A DNA stretch of 15,845 nucleotides, taken from contig JAGQSP010000250.1 in NCBI GenBank assembly GCA_020439485.1, positions 1 through 15,845 on the forward strand, given 5' to 3'. Source of the stretch: Acidimicrobiales bacterium. Its GTDB lineage: Bacteria > Actinomycetota > Acidimicrobiia > Acidimicrobiales > Poriferisodalaceae. Shown piece by piece: positions 1 through 7,923 of this stretch. Position numbers and translations under genes: made by a program. The notes beneath the pieces are model-generated. The model saw nothing but the letters and a program-made list of their open reading frames with translations, did not search any database and was not told the DNA's origin. Within the stretch, counting starts at the first letter, position 1. The number at the start of each line of letters is the position of its first letter.

Positions 1-459
1 GAGGTGAACGAGCTGTCGGCCCGGCTGGTCGCCGCTGGTGTCGTCGCTATGGGCGCCACCTTCCTGGCCACAGGCAGCGGCTGGGCCTTGGTTCCCCTGG
101 CCTATGGATTCGCGGCACGCGTGCTGTCGGGGCCGCGGTTCAGCCCACTGGGGTTGGTGGTCACGCGCATCGCAACCCCCGCCCTCGACCGTCGCCACCG
201 CATGGTTCCGGGCGCGCCAAAGCGATTTGCCCAGGGCATCGGCCTGGCGTTCGCTTCGACTGCATCGGTGTTGTTCGTGGCCGGTTACCCCGGTGCCGCC
301 CAACTGGTGGTCGCCGCGTTGGTCGGCGCTGCGAGCCTCGAGGCTTTCGCCGGCGTATGCCTGGGCTGCATCATCTACAACCGCATCTGGGGTTGCGAAG
401 ACTGCTTCGACATCACCGACCGCATGGTGGCGTTGTCGCGAGCAAAGGCAAACGCCTGA
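1..459 (+). CDS. DUF4395 family membrane protein (5' end probably cut)
   Basis: The frame is open from the first base and ends at TGA 457-459. Recognisable DUF4395 marks are the GPRFSPLG segment near residue 41 and the APKRFAQGIGLAF segment near residue 70, followed by hydrophobic helices and the CLGC motif near the C-terminus. About four hydrophobic segments suggest an integral membrane protein. The function of the family is not established; members are often found near rhodanese or thioredoxin genes, and the paired cysteines suggest thiol chemistry (inference). A GTG at 4 could be the start, but no ribosome binding site can be seen because the window begins there, and family members usually have a few more N-terminal residues. 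The stop lies 12 nt from the stop of the convergent oxidoreductase gene. Confidence 0.8.
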   Translation, partial: EVNELSARLVAAGVVAMGATFLATGSGWALVPLAYGFAARVLSGPRFSPLGLVVTRIATPALDRRHRMVPGAPKRFAQGIGLAFASTASVLFVAGYPGAAQLVVAALVGAASLEAFAGVCLGCIIYNRIWGCEDCFDITDRMVALSRAKANA

Positions 460-471
460 GGCGCAACCGGG

Positions 472-2745
472 TCAGGCGGGCACGACCGTCACGGGCACAC
501 CGTTGAGGGCGATGTTCCCGCTGATCTGGTCAAAGAACTGCTCGTCGGTCAACACGTTGGTGTTGACACCGCGATATTCGGCGGCAACCCGCATCTCGAC
601 CCCGGGGAGGTTCTGGCCGAACCCGTGAGGAATCGACACAACGCCGGGCTTGATGCCGTCGGTGACCTCGGTGTCGACGACCACCTCACCCACCCGCGAG
701 GTGACCCTGGCGGGCGAGCCGTCGGCCAGGCCCAGCCGGTCTGCGTCGTCGGGGTGAATCTGCAGGGTGCAGCGGTTGCGTCCCTTCATCAACACCCGGA
801 TGTTGTGCATCCACGAGTTGTTCGACCGCACGTGGCGCCGACCGACCAACACCATGGCCTGAGACCAGTCGCGCTCGAGCGAGGCAGCCAGTCGAGGCAG
901 ATCGTCTCGAATCTGCTGTGGAAGCAGCTCGATCTTGCCCGACGGGGTGCGCAAGATGTCGGGAATGCGACCCGGCTCCAGCGGACCCAGGTCGACGCCG
1001 TGGGGGTTGTCGATGAGGGTGTCGAGCCCGATGCCTTCGGGGTCTTCGCCGAATCCGTCACCGTAGGGCCCGGTGCGCAGCATGATGTCCAGCAGACGAA
1101 GCGGGCCGCGCCGCTCGCCCAACTCGGCGACCAGCTCTTCCACGTCGCGCCCGTGCACGCTCGACCACTGGTCGCGTGTGACCGACGACAGCAAACCCAG
1201 CGCAGCCGCATCGTCCATGGCGGTGATGTCGGCGTCTGGGCCCTCGCCGGCGAACACGCCAGCCAGCCTCAACAAGATCTCCCACTCGTCTGGCTGACCC
1301 TCGTCGAGATCGAGCACCGGCAAGGACGCGTTGGCCACGTTGTGTACCGCGAAGTTCAGCAGGGCGAGGTCGTAGTGGCTCTTCTGCAGCGGTGAAGGCG
1401 GGGGCAAGATGACGTCGGCGTGGCGCGTGGTCTCGTTGATGTACATGTCGACCGAGACCATGAACTCGAGCGAGGCCAGGGCTGCGTCGAGGCGGTTCGA
1501 GTTGGGATTCGACGACACCGGGTTGCCGCCGATGGTCACCAGCATTCGCACCTGGCCCTCGCCTGGCGTTTCGATCTCCTCGGGAAGCGCCGTGACAGGG
1601 AACTCACCGAATGCTTCTGGTCGGTTGCCGACCCGCGAGAACGCCCGGCCCATCCGGAACCCCCGACCCGAGCCGGGCTGACCCTTGGTGGAAGGCTGAC
1701 CGACAGCACCCTTGGTGAACATGGCGCCGCCGACGCGGTCGAGGTTGCCGCTGAGGATGTTGACAACGTCCACCAGCCAGCTGGCCAGGGTGCCGAACTC
1801 TTGGGTGGCCGTACCGATACGCCCGTACACGGCTGCGGTTGGGGCAGCACACAGATCGTCGGCCAGGGAACGGATGTCGGCGGCGCTGATGCCACAGATC
1901 GTGGCAACCACCTCGGGTGTGTACGGGGCCAGCAACTGCGGCAGTTCGTCGAGGTCGGCGCAGTGCTGGGCCACGGCACCGGCGTCGGCCTGGCCGGTGC
2001 TGATCATGTGGTTGGCCATTGCGGCCAGCAGGTGGGCGTCGGAGCCCGGCCGGATGGCCACGTGGCGGTCGGCTCTTGCCGCTGTCTCGCTGCGCCGGGG
2101 GTCGACCACCACGACCTTGCCGCCGCGTGCCTGAATGCGCTCGAGCCGCCCCGGAAAGTCGGGCGCGGTGCACAGCGACCCGTTGGACGCATAGGGGTTG
2201 GCGCCGAGCATCATCAGGTAGTCGGTGCGGTTCAGGTCCGGAACCGGAACACTCACCGAGCCGAACATGATGGCGGCCGAGATCTCCTTGGGGCGCTGAT
2301 CGACGGTCGATGCCGAGAACCGGTTGCGGGTTCCCAGGGCCCCGATGACCGCGCGGTTGTACAGCATCGGCCCGAGCGAGTGGGCGCACGGGTTGCCCAT
2401 GTAAATGGCAGACGCATCGCGGCCGTACTCGGCCAGCAGCGGCATCATCCGTGCATCGATCTCGGCGAACGCGTCGTCCCAATCGACCTCAACAAACACC
2501 CCGTCGCGCTTCACCACGGGCTTGCGGAGCCGGTCGGGGTCGTCGTGCAGATGCCCGAGCGTCGAGCCCTTGGGGCAGATGAATCCCTGCGAGAACACGT
2601 CGTCGCGATCACCCCTGATGCGTTTGACGGTCTCGGCGCCATCATCACCGCGCTCGAGGGTGATCTCGAGACCGCATCCGGCCTCGCACAGCGGACAGGT
2701 CCGATACGCAATGCGGGTGTCCTCGGCGTTTTTGGTGTCGGTCAT
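472..2745 (-). CDS. Molybdopterin (bis-MGD) oxidoreductase with 4Fe-4S cluster, formate dehydrogenase/DMSO reductase superfamily
   Basis: This 757-residue protein belongs to the large bis-MGD molybdoenzyme superfamily. Residues C17, C20, C24 and C57 followed by PKG form the N-terminal 4Fe-4S binding site (CPLCEAGC then CPKG). The central molybdopterin-binding domains include GANPYAS and VVDPRRSETA. The C-terminal dinucleotide-binding domain runs from about residue 640 and ends with SGNIALNGVPV. No twin-arginine signal is visible, so it is probably cytoplasmic. By eye, the place where formate dehydrogenases carry the Sec or Cys molybdenum ligand reads STVDQRP (about 146-152), with Asp149 or Gln150 there, so formate as substrate is doubtful. 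No electron-transfer subunit gene is adjacent. The ATG start is supported by GGGGGA a few bases upstream. The substrate cannot be told from sequence. Confidence 0.9.
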   Translation of the reverse strand: MTDTKNAEDTRIAYRTCPLCEAGCGLEITLERGDDGAETVKRIRGDRDDVFSQGFICPKGSTLGHLHDDPDRLRKPVVKRDGVFVEVDWDDAFAEIDARMMPLLAEYGRDASAIYMGNPCAHSLGPMLYNRAVIGALGTRNRFSASTVDQRPKEISAAIMFGSVSVPVPDLNRTDYLMMLGANPYASNGSLCTAPDFPGRLERIQARGGKVVVVDPRRSETAARADRHVAIRPGSDAHLLAAMANHMISTGQADAGAVAQHCADLDELPQLLAPYTPEVVATICGISAADIRSLADDLCAAPTAAVYGRIGTATQEFGTLASWLVDVVNILSGNLDRVGGAMFTKGAVGQPSTKGQPGSGRGFRMGRAFSRVGNRPEAFGEFPVTALPEEIETPGEGQVRMLVTIGGNPVSSNPNSNRLDAALASLEFMVSVDMYINETTRHADVILPPPSPLQKSHYDLALLNFAVHNVANASLPVLDLDEGQPDEWEILLRLAGVFAGEGPDADITAMDDAAALGLLSSVTRDQWSSVHGRDVEELVAELGERRGPLRLLDIMLRTGPYGDGFGEDPEGIGLDTLIDNPHGVDLGPLEPGRIPDILRTPSGKIELLPQQIRDDLPRLAASLERDWSQAMVLVGRRHVRSNNSWMHNIRVLMKGRNRCTLQIHPDDADRLGLADGSPARVTSRVGEVVVDTEVTDGIKPGVVSIPHGFGQNLPGVEMRVAAEYRGVNTNVLTDEQFFDQISGNIALNGVPVTVVPA

Positions 2746-2812
2746 GGGTCCCCCAGGGCGTGTAGGTGGCGATCATTCTCCCAGACGCCGGCCGCGTTTC
2801 CCACGTCCACAC

Positions 2813-2841
2813 TTGACCGAACGTGTGTTCGACGCGATCAT
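2813..2841 (+). promoter_or_regulatory. Promoter TTGACC-17-GATCAT for the small SOS-type gene
   Basis: TTGACC (2813-2818) matches five of six -35 bases. After a 17-nt spacer comes GATCAT (2836-2841), a weaker -10 with A2 and T6 kept. The predicted transcript would begin at about 2847-2848, on the ATG of the small gene, giving a leaderless mRNA. This agrees with the absence of a Shine-Dalgarno sequence. The -10 match is only moderate. Confidence 0.55.
2818..2831 (+). promoter_or_regulatory. LexA operator (SOS box), perfect consensus
   Basis: The 14-mer CGAACGTGTGTTCG matches every position of the actinobacterial/Bacillus LexA consensus CGAACRNRYGTTYG. It lies between the proposed -35 and -10 elements, where bound LexA would block RNA polymerase. 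It ends 16 nt before the ATG of the small plus-strand gene. The divergent oxidoreductase starts 72 nt away on the other side, so an effect there is possible but less likely. Confidence 0.75.
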
Positions 2842-2847
2842 GCGCCG

Positions 2848-3045
2848 ATGACCAACTATCGCATGGCACAACACGAGATCGCCCAACTTCGCCAGACGGT
2901 TGCGATGCTGCAGCCGGGCAGCAACGCGAGCGTCAGACGAGAAGACATCCTGCGCCTGGTCGCCGAGGTTCAGCGCCTGCAGAACGACCTCAACGGGCTC
3001 ACCTCTGGCCTTCGCACATTGCTCGACCGGTCGGCCTCGACGTGA
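2848..3045 (+). CDS. Small coiled-coil protein of unknown function, probably LexA-regulated
   Basis: This 65-residue acidic/basic helical protein starts at ATG 2848 and ends at TGA 3043-3045. It is not recognised as a member of a named family. Two helical stretches with heptad-like hydrophobic spacing are visible, IAQLRQTVAMLQ and ILRLVAEVQRLQNDLNGL, separated by a short PGSN turn, which suggests a helical hairpin or an oligomer. There is no signal peptide, membrane segment or metal motif. The start is chosen because a promoter with a perfect LexA box sits just upstream and places the transcript start on this ATG. The stop is 9 nt from the stop of the convergent exchanger gene. Support for coding is the promoter, the helical composition and the gap it fills between two clear genes. 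A DNA-damage role is inferred only from the operator. Confidence 0.65.
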   Translation: MTNYRMAQHEIAQLRQTVAMLQPGSNASVRREDILRLVAEVQRLQNDLNGLTSGLRTLLDRSAST

Positions 3046-3054
3046 ACGGCTCCG

Positions 3055-4020
3055 CTACAGAGCCAGCGCGGCGTCGACCTCTTCTGTGCCGCCGGCCAAC
3101 AGCACCAGCGCGGCGACATACAGCGCCACCAACACCAACCCCTCGACCCGGTTGAGCCGCCGACCGTTCGACGCGAACAGATACGCCAGCACCACGGCCA
3201 CCACCATCAGCACCGAACCCCGCCCCGACAACAGCTCGTCGGTGATCACCCCGGGCCCAACCAGCCCCATGATGCCCCCCACGGCCAACGAGTTGAAGAT
3301 GTTGCTGCCCAGCAGGTTGCCGACGACCAGGCCGGTCTGACCCTTGCGGCAGGCGATGACGGTGGTGCCCAGCTCGGGCAGCGAGGTTCCCAATGCAACC
3401 AGAGAGAACCCGACGAAACCGCCGGTCAGACCGAAGTCGTCTGCGATTTCGGTAGCAGCCCACACCACCACCTGGGCGCCGACCACGGTCATCGCCAAAC
3501 CCAGGACGGTGAAGAACACCAGCCGGCGCTGCGAGCGTTCGTCGGCCTGGTCGCCGAACGTCAGGTCTTCGACGTCGAGGCCGCCACGGATTATCAAACC
3601 GAGAGCGACCACCATGGCCACCACAAAGGCGATGCCTTCCCAGCGCGCCAGAACCCCGTTGAAGAAGAAGGCCGCCGACATGGCCACGGCGGCGATGGCC
3701 AAGGGTCCCTCGCGCACCAGGATGCTGCGATCGACCGCCAGGGGCGCTATCAGCGCGGCCACCCCCAGGACCAGCGTCACGTTGGCGACGTTGGAGCCGA
3801 CGATGTTGCCCACGCCCAGGGCCACTTCGCCGCGGGCCGACGCAATGGCAGACACCACCATCTCGGGCGCCGAGGTACCAAAGCCGATTACCACTGCGCC
3901 CACCAACACGGGCGACAGACGGTGCCTGACCGCTATTGCGGCCGCGCTTTCGACGAAGCGATCTGCGCCCTGCACCAGCATGACCAGACCCGCAATCAGA
4001 ACCGGAACCGCTACGAGCAT
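3055..4020 (-). CDS. Calcium/sodium antiporter (CaCA superfamily, YrbG-like)
   Basis: This 321-residue membrane protein contains the two signature alpha repeats of the Ca2+/cation antiporter family. The first is GFGTSAPEM near residue 46, followed by VGNIVGSNVANV; the second is ALGTSLPEL near residue 210, followed by VGNLLGSNIFNS. The conserved acidic residues in each repeat bind the transported ions. About ten transmembrane helices can be counted, and the length equals that of bacterial YrbG-type exchangers. It would exchange Na+ (or H+) for Ca2+ across the cytoplasmic membrane. The ATG at 4020 begins directly with the first helix, as is usual in the family, although no clear Shine-Dalgarno precedes it. 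The HTH gene lies upstream on the same strand with a 110-nt gap, so co-transcription is uncertain. Confidence 0.92.
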   Translation of the reverse strand: MLVAVPVLIAGLVMLVQGADRFVESAAAIAVRHRLSPVLVGAVVIGFGTSAPEMVVSAIASARGEVALGVGNIVGSNVANVTLVLGVAALIAPLAVDRSILVREGPLAIAAVAMSAAFFFNGVLARWEGIAFVVAMVVALGLIIRGGLDVEDLTFGDQADERSQRRLVFFTVLGLAMTVVGAQVVVWAATEIADDFGLTGGFVGFSLVALGTSLPELGTTVIACRKGQTGLVVGNLLGSNIFNSLAVGGIMGLVGPGVITDELLSGRGSVLMVVAVVLAYLFASNGRRLNRVEGLVLVALYVAALVLLAGGTEEVDAALAL

Positions 4021-4130
4021 GTCAGGCGACTACGGAGTTTGCGCGGGCGAAAGTGAACCCGAAGGTCGGTTCTGGCACACGCAAAGTAAACAGGTCGGCC
4101 GCCGATTTGCGGCGGACTCAACGACGAAAC

Positions 4131-4364
4131 TCAGGCCTTCTCGGCCGCCTCGGGATACAGGTGCTCGAGCGAGCCGGGCTCGATGCGACACGAGTCGATG
4201 TAGGTGTCGACGTCTGACTGCTTGAGCCTGATCACCCGGCCGAATCGGTAAGCCGGAACATCACCCTCGTCGATGAACCGGTAGAGGGTGCGCGGGGTGA
4301 TGCCCAAACGGCGGGCCGCTGCTGCGGTCGAGAGCCAGGTGATGTCTTCTGCCACGGCGGTCAT
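4131..4364 (-). CDS. Small helix-turn-helix DNA-binding protein (BldC/excisionase-like)
   Basis: The 77-residue product has a MerR-type/excisionase winged helix: WLSTAAAARRLGITPRTLYR (residues 10-29) is the helix-turn-helix, and VPAYRFGRVIRLKQSDVDTY is the wing and following helix. A short tail with RIEPGSLEHLYPE follows, a form I associate with single-domain actinobacterial regulators. No effector domain is present. The ATG start is preceded by GAGAGGGA at good spacing. The gene is divergent from the tad operon, with 246 nt between the starts, so it is a candidate regulator of that operon, but nothing in the sequence proves this. An alternative is a general BldC-like developmental or nucleoid-type regulator unrelated to the pili. 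Confidence 0.85.
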   Translation of the reverse strand: MTAVAEDITWLSTAAAARRLGITPRTLYRFIDEGDVPAYRFGRVIRLKQSDVDTYIDSCRIEPGSLEHLYPEAAEKA

Positions 4365-4572
4365 GCTAGTCCCTCTCGGTATCTGTCACCACATTTCGAA
4401 AGCGCGCCACCACGTACCGCCACATCCGGCCGCGCTCGACTTGCCGGGACATTCTTCGGCCGACCGGCAACCAACCTTTCGCCCTTTCACACACACAAAC
4501 AGCACTCTGGGTAGCGTCTCTCGATCTGTTCCATGCCTTTCAGCTCGTTTGAAGAAAGTTTCAGATGAACTA

Positions 4573-4602
4573 TTGACCACTCTTGGTGACTCTGTATAGC
4601 TT
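4573..4602 (+). promoter_or_regulatory. Promoter of the tad/Flp pilus operon
   Basis: TTGACC (4573-4578) is followed by TATAGC at 4595 (spacing 16) or TAGCTT at 4597 (spacing 18), both plausible -10 elements. Transcription would start about 4607-4610, only 0-4 nt before the ATG at 4611, and no Shine-Dalgarno is present. The block ATTGACC...CTCTT...ATAG resembles the promoter at 11360. Confidence 0.55.
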
Positions 4603-4610
4603 CCGAACGC

Positions 4611-5315
4611 ATGACTACAGTCGCTCCGCCGGTGGGGGCTTCCGCAGAGGCCGCCGAACGACCAGACCACACCCAGCGCGCAATCCGCCCAAGGCGACCG
4701 TGGCCCGGAACCCGGGCTGCCGTTGGCGGGCTGTTGGTGGCGCTCAGCGGACTCGGGTTGTTCGTGGCCTTCGAGCGGGCCAACACTGCCCCGACCACGC
4801 TGTACCTGGTAGCACGCGAACCCATCGCCCCCGGCACGGTGCTGTCCCCCGACCTGGTCGGCGGGCAGCGTATGGATCTCCCAACCGGGCTCGACGCGGT
4901 CGCGTTCACCACAGCAGACGACGATCTCGTGTTGGGCAGCGTGACCCTCGAGGCGATCGGCGCCGGCGAGCTGATCCAAGCATCGGACATCCGCCCCCTC
5001 GACGAGGGCGCCGATGCGATGACCCCCTACGAGATGAGCTTTCGCATAGAAGCCGACAGGGCGGTGGACGGCACGCTGCGAGCGGGCGAGCGCATCGATG
5101 TCTACGCAACCGTCGGCACCGGACCCAGCGCGTCGACCGAGTTGATCGACGCTGACGTCCTCGTCGTCAGCGTCAATCGCAGCAACGACTCGGGGCTTGC
5201 AACGGCGCGCCAAGTGGTCACGGTTGCACTGGACAACACCGACCAGGTGTTGGCTCTGACGTCGGCGGCCGACCGCGGCACGCTGACCCTGGTGCGCTCG
5301 AGCGTTTGGCGATGA
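4611..5315 (+). CDS. cpaB: CpaB-like SAF-domain protein of the Tad/Flp pilus assembly system
   Basis: This 234-residue protein has a short Pro/Arg-rich cytoplasmic start, one transmembrane segment (about residues 36-54), then an outside SAF domain. The SAF part is marked by VAREPIAPGTVLSPDLV (about 67-83), typical of CpaB/RcpC, and by LRAGERIDVYAT further on, the usual second CpaB signature. CpaB proteins are thought to help stabilise or cross the cell envelope in Tad pilus biogenesis. It is the first gene of the operon. The ATG at 4611 lies at the predicted transcript start and has no ribosome binding site, so leaderless translation is likely. Its stop overlaps the next gene's ATG (ATGA). 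No secretin gene follows, as expected for a cell without an outer membrane. Confidence 0.85.
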   Translation: MTTVAPPVGASAEAAERPDHTQRAIRPRRPWPGTRAAVGGLLVALSGLGLFVAFERANTAPTTLYLVAREPIAPGTVLSPDLVGGQRMDLPTGLDAVAFTTADDDLVLGSVTLEAIGAGELIQASDIRPLDEGADAMTPYEMSFRIEADRAVDGTLRAGERIDVYATVGTGPSASTELIDADVLVVSVNRSNDSGLATARQVVTVALDNTDQVLALTSAADRGTLTLVRSSVWR

Positions 5316-6628
5316 CCTCCGGGCGCTACCTGGTTCTCGGCCTGGCGTCGGTACGAGCCGTATGGCCCCGCGAAGTAACGGGCTGGGCCATGGCCGGAGC
5401 GCTGCCGATCGAGTTCGTCAAGTGTGTCTCGGTAGAAGAGGTGAGGGCTCGGCTGCGCAGCGGACGCAAGCACTCAGCTGTTCTTGTCGACTCGGCCGCT
5501 CTCGGCATCGACCGAGATCTCTTCTCGGCTATCGCCGAAGCGGACGCAGCAGCAATCGTCGTCGGCAGCGACGACCGCGACTGGATCGCCCTCGGAGCAC
5601 ACGCCCGGCTGCACGAGGTCTTCTCCAGACAGGACCTGATCGAGCGGCTTTCGGCCCACGCAGTTGCGGTCGGCGAGGTCATGACCGACCCGCAGCAGGT
5701 GTTTGCCGACGCGGGGCCGGTTGCGTTCAGAGGACGCACGATCGCCGTAACCGGAAGGTGTGGCTCCGGGGTGTCCACGTTGGCGATCGCGCTGGCTCAG
5801 GCCTTCGGCTCCGATGCGGCAACCGCCGGCCAGTCGGTTCTGGCCGACCTGTCACTCGACGCCGACCAGGCGATGCTGCACGACGCGACCGACATTGTTC
5901 CCGGTGTCCAGGAGTTGGTCGACGGGCACCGCTCGTCGGCCATGGCATCGGCGCAGATACGGCGGCTGACCTATTCGGTTCCCGGCCGCCGCTACGACCT
6001 GTTGCTCGGGTTGCGGCGCCGCCAGGATTGGGTGGCCGTTCGCCCTCGAGCATTCGCAGCTGCCCTCGACGGCCTGAACCGAACGTACCGCCGGGTGGTC
6101 GCCGACATCAGCGCCGACTTCGAGGGCGAGCTCGAGACGGGCTCGCTCGACATCGAAGACCGCAACACCATGGCGCGGGTCACCGCGCTGGCAGCAGATC
6201 TGGTGTTGGTGGTCGGCCGTCCGGACCTGGTAGGCGTGCACGGCCTTGTCGGCGTCATAGACGCACTCGTCGGCCTTGGCGTGGAACCCGATCGCATCGT
6301 GCCGGTGTTCAACGGGTCTCCCAAGTCCAAACGAACCAGGGCCGAAGCCGCCCAAGCCCTGGCCGAGCTGGTCGACATCGAGAGCTCGCTTCGAGACCCG
6401 ATCCACATCGGCACGGTCAAGAACCTCGACGACGTACACCGAAACGGAACCCTGCTGCCCCACTCGCTGGTCAGGGCCATCGCCCAACCTGTCGATCGGG
6501 CGTTGAGCGAGGTCGAGCCCCTCGACCCATCAGGCCCGATGTCGGGCGTGTCCCCCGAACCGGTCGCAATCGGTTCGCTGGGCACATCCGGCTCGACGGG
6601 CTCGGGCCGTGATGAGGCTGCATCGTGA
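5312..6628 (+). CDS. TadZ/CpaE-like ATPase-fold protein with degenerate Walker A
   Basis: This 438-residue protein has an N-terminal receiver-like region (about 1-125) and a MinD/ParA-type domain from about 143. The nucleotide loop is GRCGSGVST (residues 148-156): Val154 takes the place of the catalytic Walker A lysine, and the signature lysine is replaced by Arg149. VLADLSLDADQAMLHD and VVADISADFE match other strands of the fold, and VFNGSPKSKRT resembles the adenine-side segment. TadZ proteins localise the pilus machine, and atypical Walker A motifs are known among them. ATG 5312 overlaps the previous stop (ATGA) and is preferred over the TTG two codons upstream. The tail is Pro/Ser/Gly-rich. 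Position between cpaB and cpaF supports the call. An Ssd-like (Rv3660c type) name would also fit. Confidence 0.85.
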   Translation: MTSGRYLVLGLASVRAVWPREVTGWAMAGALPIEFVKCVSVEEVRARLRSGRKHSAVLVDSAALGIDRDLFSAIAEADAAAIVVGSDDRDWIALGAHARLHEVFSRQDLIERLSAHAVAVGEVMTDPQQVFADAGPVAFRGRTIAVTGRCGSGVSTLAIALAQAFGSDAATAGQSVLADLSLDADQAMLHDATDIVPGVQELVDGHRSSAMASAQIRRLTYSVPGRRYDLLLGLRRRQDWVAVRPRAFAAALDGLNRTYRRVVADISADFEGELETGSLDIEDRNTMARVTALAADLVLVVGRPDLVGVHGLVGVIDALVGLGVEPDRIVPVFNGSPKSKRTRAEAAQALAELVDIESSLRDPIHIGTVKNLDDVHRNGTLLPHSLVRAIAQPVDRALSEVEPLDPSGPMSGVSPEPVAIGSLGTSGSTGSGRDEAAS

Positions 6629-7923
6629 TGGCGCAGGTGAACCCCCTCGCCGAGATCGAACGGCGCGTCCAAGACAGGGCCAAGGCCCTCGAGGTCGATC
6701 CGACGTCAGCCGAGGGAACCGAGATCCTCAGCCGATTGGTCGACGAACAGATCGGGCAGTGGAACCTCGACTTCAAGCGCGGTCAGCGCGAGTTCGACCT
6801 GGCCGAACCGGCGCTGGTGGCAGAGCGGGTCGTGCGCAACCTCACCGCCTACGGGCCTCTGCAACCGCTCCTGGACGACCCCGACGTGTGGGAGATCATG
6901 GTCAACGCCCCAGACGCCATCTTCGTAAAACGTCACAGCGGTCCGTCGGGCTATCACGACGAGGTCTTTCACGACGACGATCACGTCAGGCGAATTCTGA
7001 CGAAGATCCTCGACGACGCGTCGGCAGCACACCGCACGCTCGACCCAACCGAGGGTCTTCAAGATGCTCAGCTCGACAGCGGGGCTCGCCTGCACATCGT
7101 GCACGCCGACGTGGCGCGCGGCGGGCACCTGATGTTCAACGTGCGCAAGTTCACCGGGGTGGCCTACCGCAGCCTCGACGAACTGGTCGACGCCGGCACG
7201 CTGACCGAGCCAGTGGCGCGGTTCCTTCGGGCATGTGTGCGCAGCCGGGCTTCGATTCTGTTCGCGGGCTCGCCGGGTACGGGAAAGACAACGCTGCTGT
7301 CGTGCTGCGCCGCCGAACTCGATCCCAGCCTCAGGGTCGTGGTGGCAGAAGAGGTGTTCGAGGCCGACGTGCCGTTGCCCAACGTTGCGTCGATGCAGAC
7401 CAGGCCGGCCCGCAGTGAGCGCGACGCGGTCGACCTGCGGCGTCTGGTGGCAGGGTTCCTGCGGATGGCACCCGACGTCGCGATCGTCGGCGAGGTACGC
7501 GATCGAGAAGCACTTCCGCTGCTGTTGACCCTGTCGTCTGGAGTCACCGGATACACCACCATCCACGCCGGCTCGGCACGACAGGCTCTGACCCGCCTGC
7601 GCTTCATCTGCCAGCTGGCCGACACGTCGAACGAACTTCCCATGTCGGCGCTGAACAGTCTGGTCAGCGAGGCGATAGACGTCGTGGTTCACCTCGACCG
7701 CTCGGCGAACGGCGTTGAGCTGACCGGAATCGTCGCCGTCGAAGATCTGGTGGCGGGAATGGACGGTGTGCAGTTCACAGCGACCGATGTGTTCTCGAGG
7801 CCGACGCGAGGCGAACCGGCTCGCTGGAGCGGAGACCGCCCGATCCGGCTGGGCCACAAGCTCGCCGACCACGGCTACGACCTGAACGACCTGCTCGACG
7901 ACACGCGGCTGGGGTCGACATGA
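6625..7923 (+). CDS. cpaF: CpaF/TadA pilus assembly secretion ATPase
   Basis: This 432-residue type II/IV secretion ATPase drives pilin assembly at the cytoplasmic face. The N-terminal domain has LTAYGPLQPLLDDPDVWEIM, typical of CpaF. The ATPase domain shows Walker A GSPGTGKTT (about 215-223), an Asp-box-like segment VAEEVFEADV, Walker B DVAIVGEVRDRE (about 284-295) and the His-box GYTTIHAGSA (about 309-317). All key residues are present, so it should be active. The length is normal for the family. Two starts are possible: GTG 6625, which overlaps the previous stop as GTGA with GAGG seven nt upstream, or ATG 6628 directly after it. They differ by one residue. It is followed by tadB with an ATGA overlap. 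Confidence 0.94.
   Translation: MMAQVNPLAEIERRVQDRAKALEVDPTSAEGTEILSRLVDEQIGQWNLDFKRGQREFDLAEPALVAERVVRNLTAYGPLQPLLDDPDVWEIMVNAPDAIFVKRHSGPSGYHDEVFHDDDHVRRILTKILDDASAAHRTLDPTEGLQDAQLDSGARLHIVHADVARGGHLMFNVRKFTGVAYRSLDELVDAGTLTEPVARFLRACVRSRASILFAGSPGTGKTTLLSCCAAELDPSLRVVVAEEVFEADVPLPNVASMQTRPARSERDAVDLRRLVAGFLRMAPDVAIVGEVRDREALPLLLTLSSGVTGYTTIHAGSARQALTRLRFICQLADTSNELPMSALNSLVSEAIDVVVHLDRSANGVELTGIVAVEDLVAGMDGVQFTATDVFSRPTRGEPARWSGDRPIRLGHKLADHGYDLNDLLDDTRLGST

Noticed and set aside
2840..2851. Three-codon mini-frame (Met-Arg-Arg-stop) overlapping the small gene's ATG, possible leader peptide
   Set aside because: The predicted transcript starts at or after its ATG, so it would not be translated; it is probably chance.
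1420..3045. 541-codon plus-strand reading frame opposite the molybdoenzyme gene
   Set aside because: It is the shadow of a clear minus-strand enzyme in GC-rich DNA and has no recognisable domains. Only its last 65 codons, from ATG 2848, are kept as a gene because a promoter and LexA box precede them.
4099..4115. Hairpin CCGCCG-ATTTG-CGGCGG between the HTH and antiporter genes
   Set aside because: The stem is only 6 bp and only scattered Ts follow on the minus strand, so a terminator is not supported.
4386..5213. 275-codon minus-strand frame across the tad promoter and cpaB
   Set aside because: It opposes a recognisable SAF-domain gene and its promoter and shows no domain itself.
6706..7872. 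388-codon minus-strand frame across cpaF
   Set aside because: Composition is that of a reverse shadow, and the plus-strand protein has all ATPase motifs.
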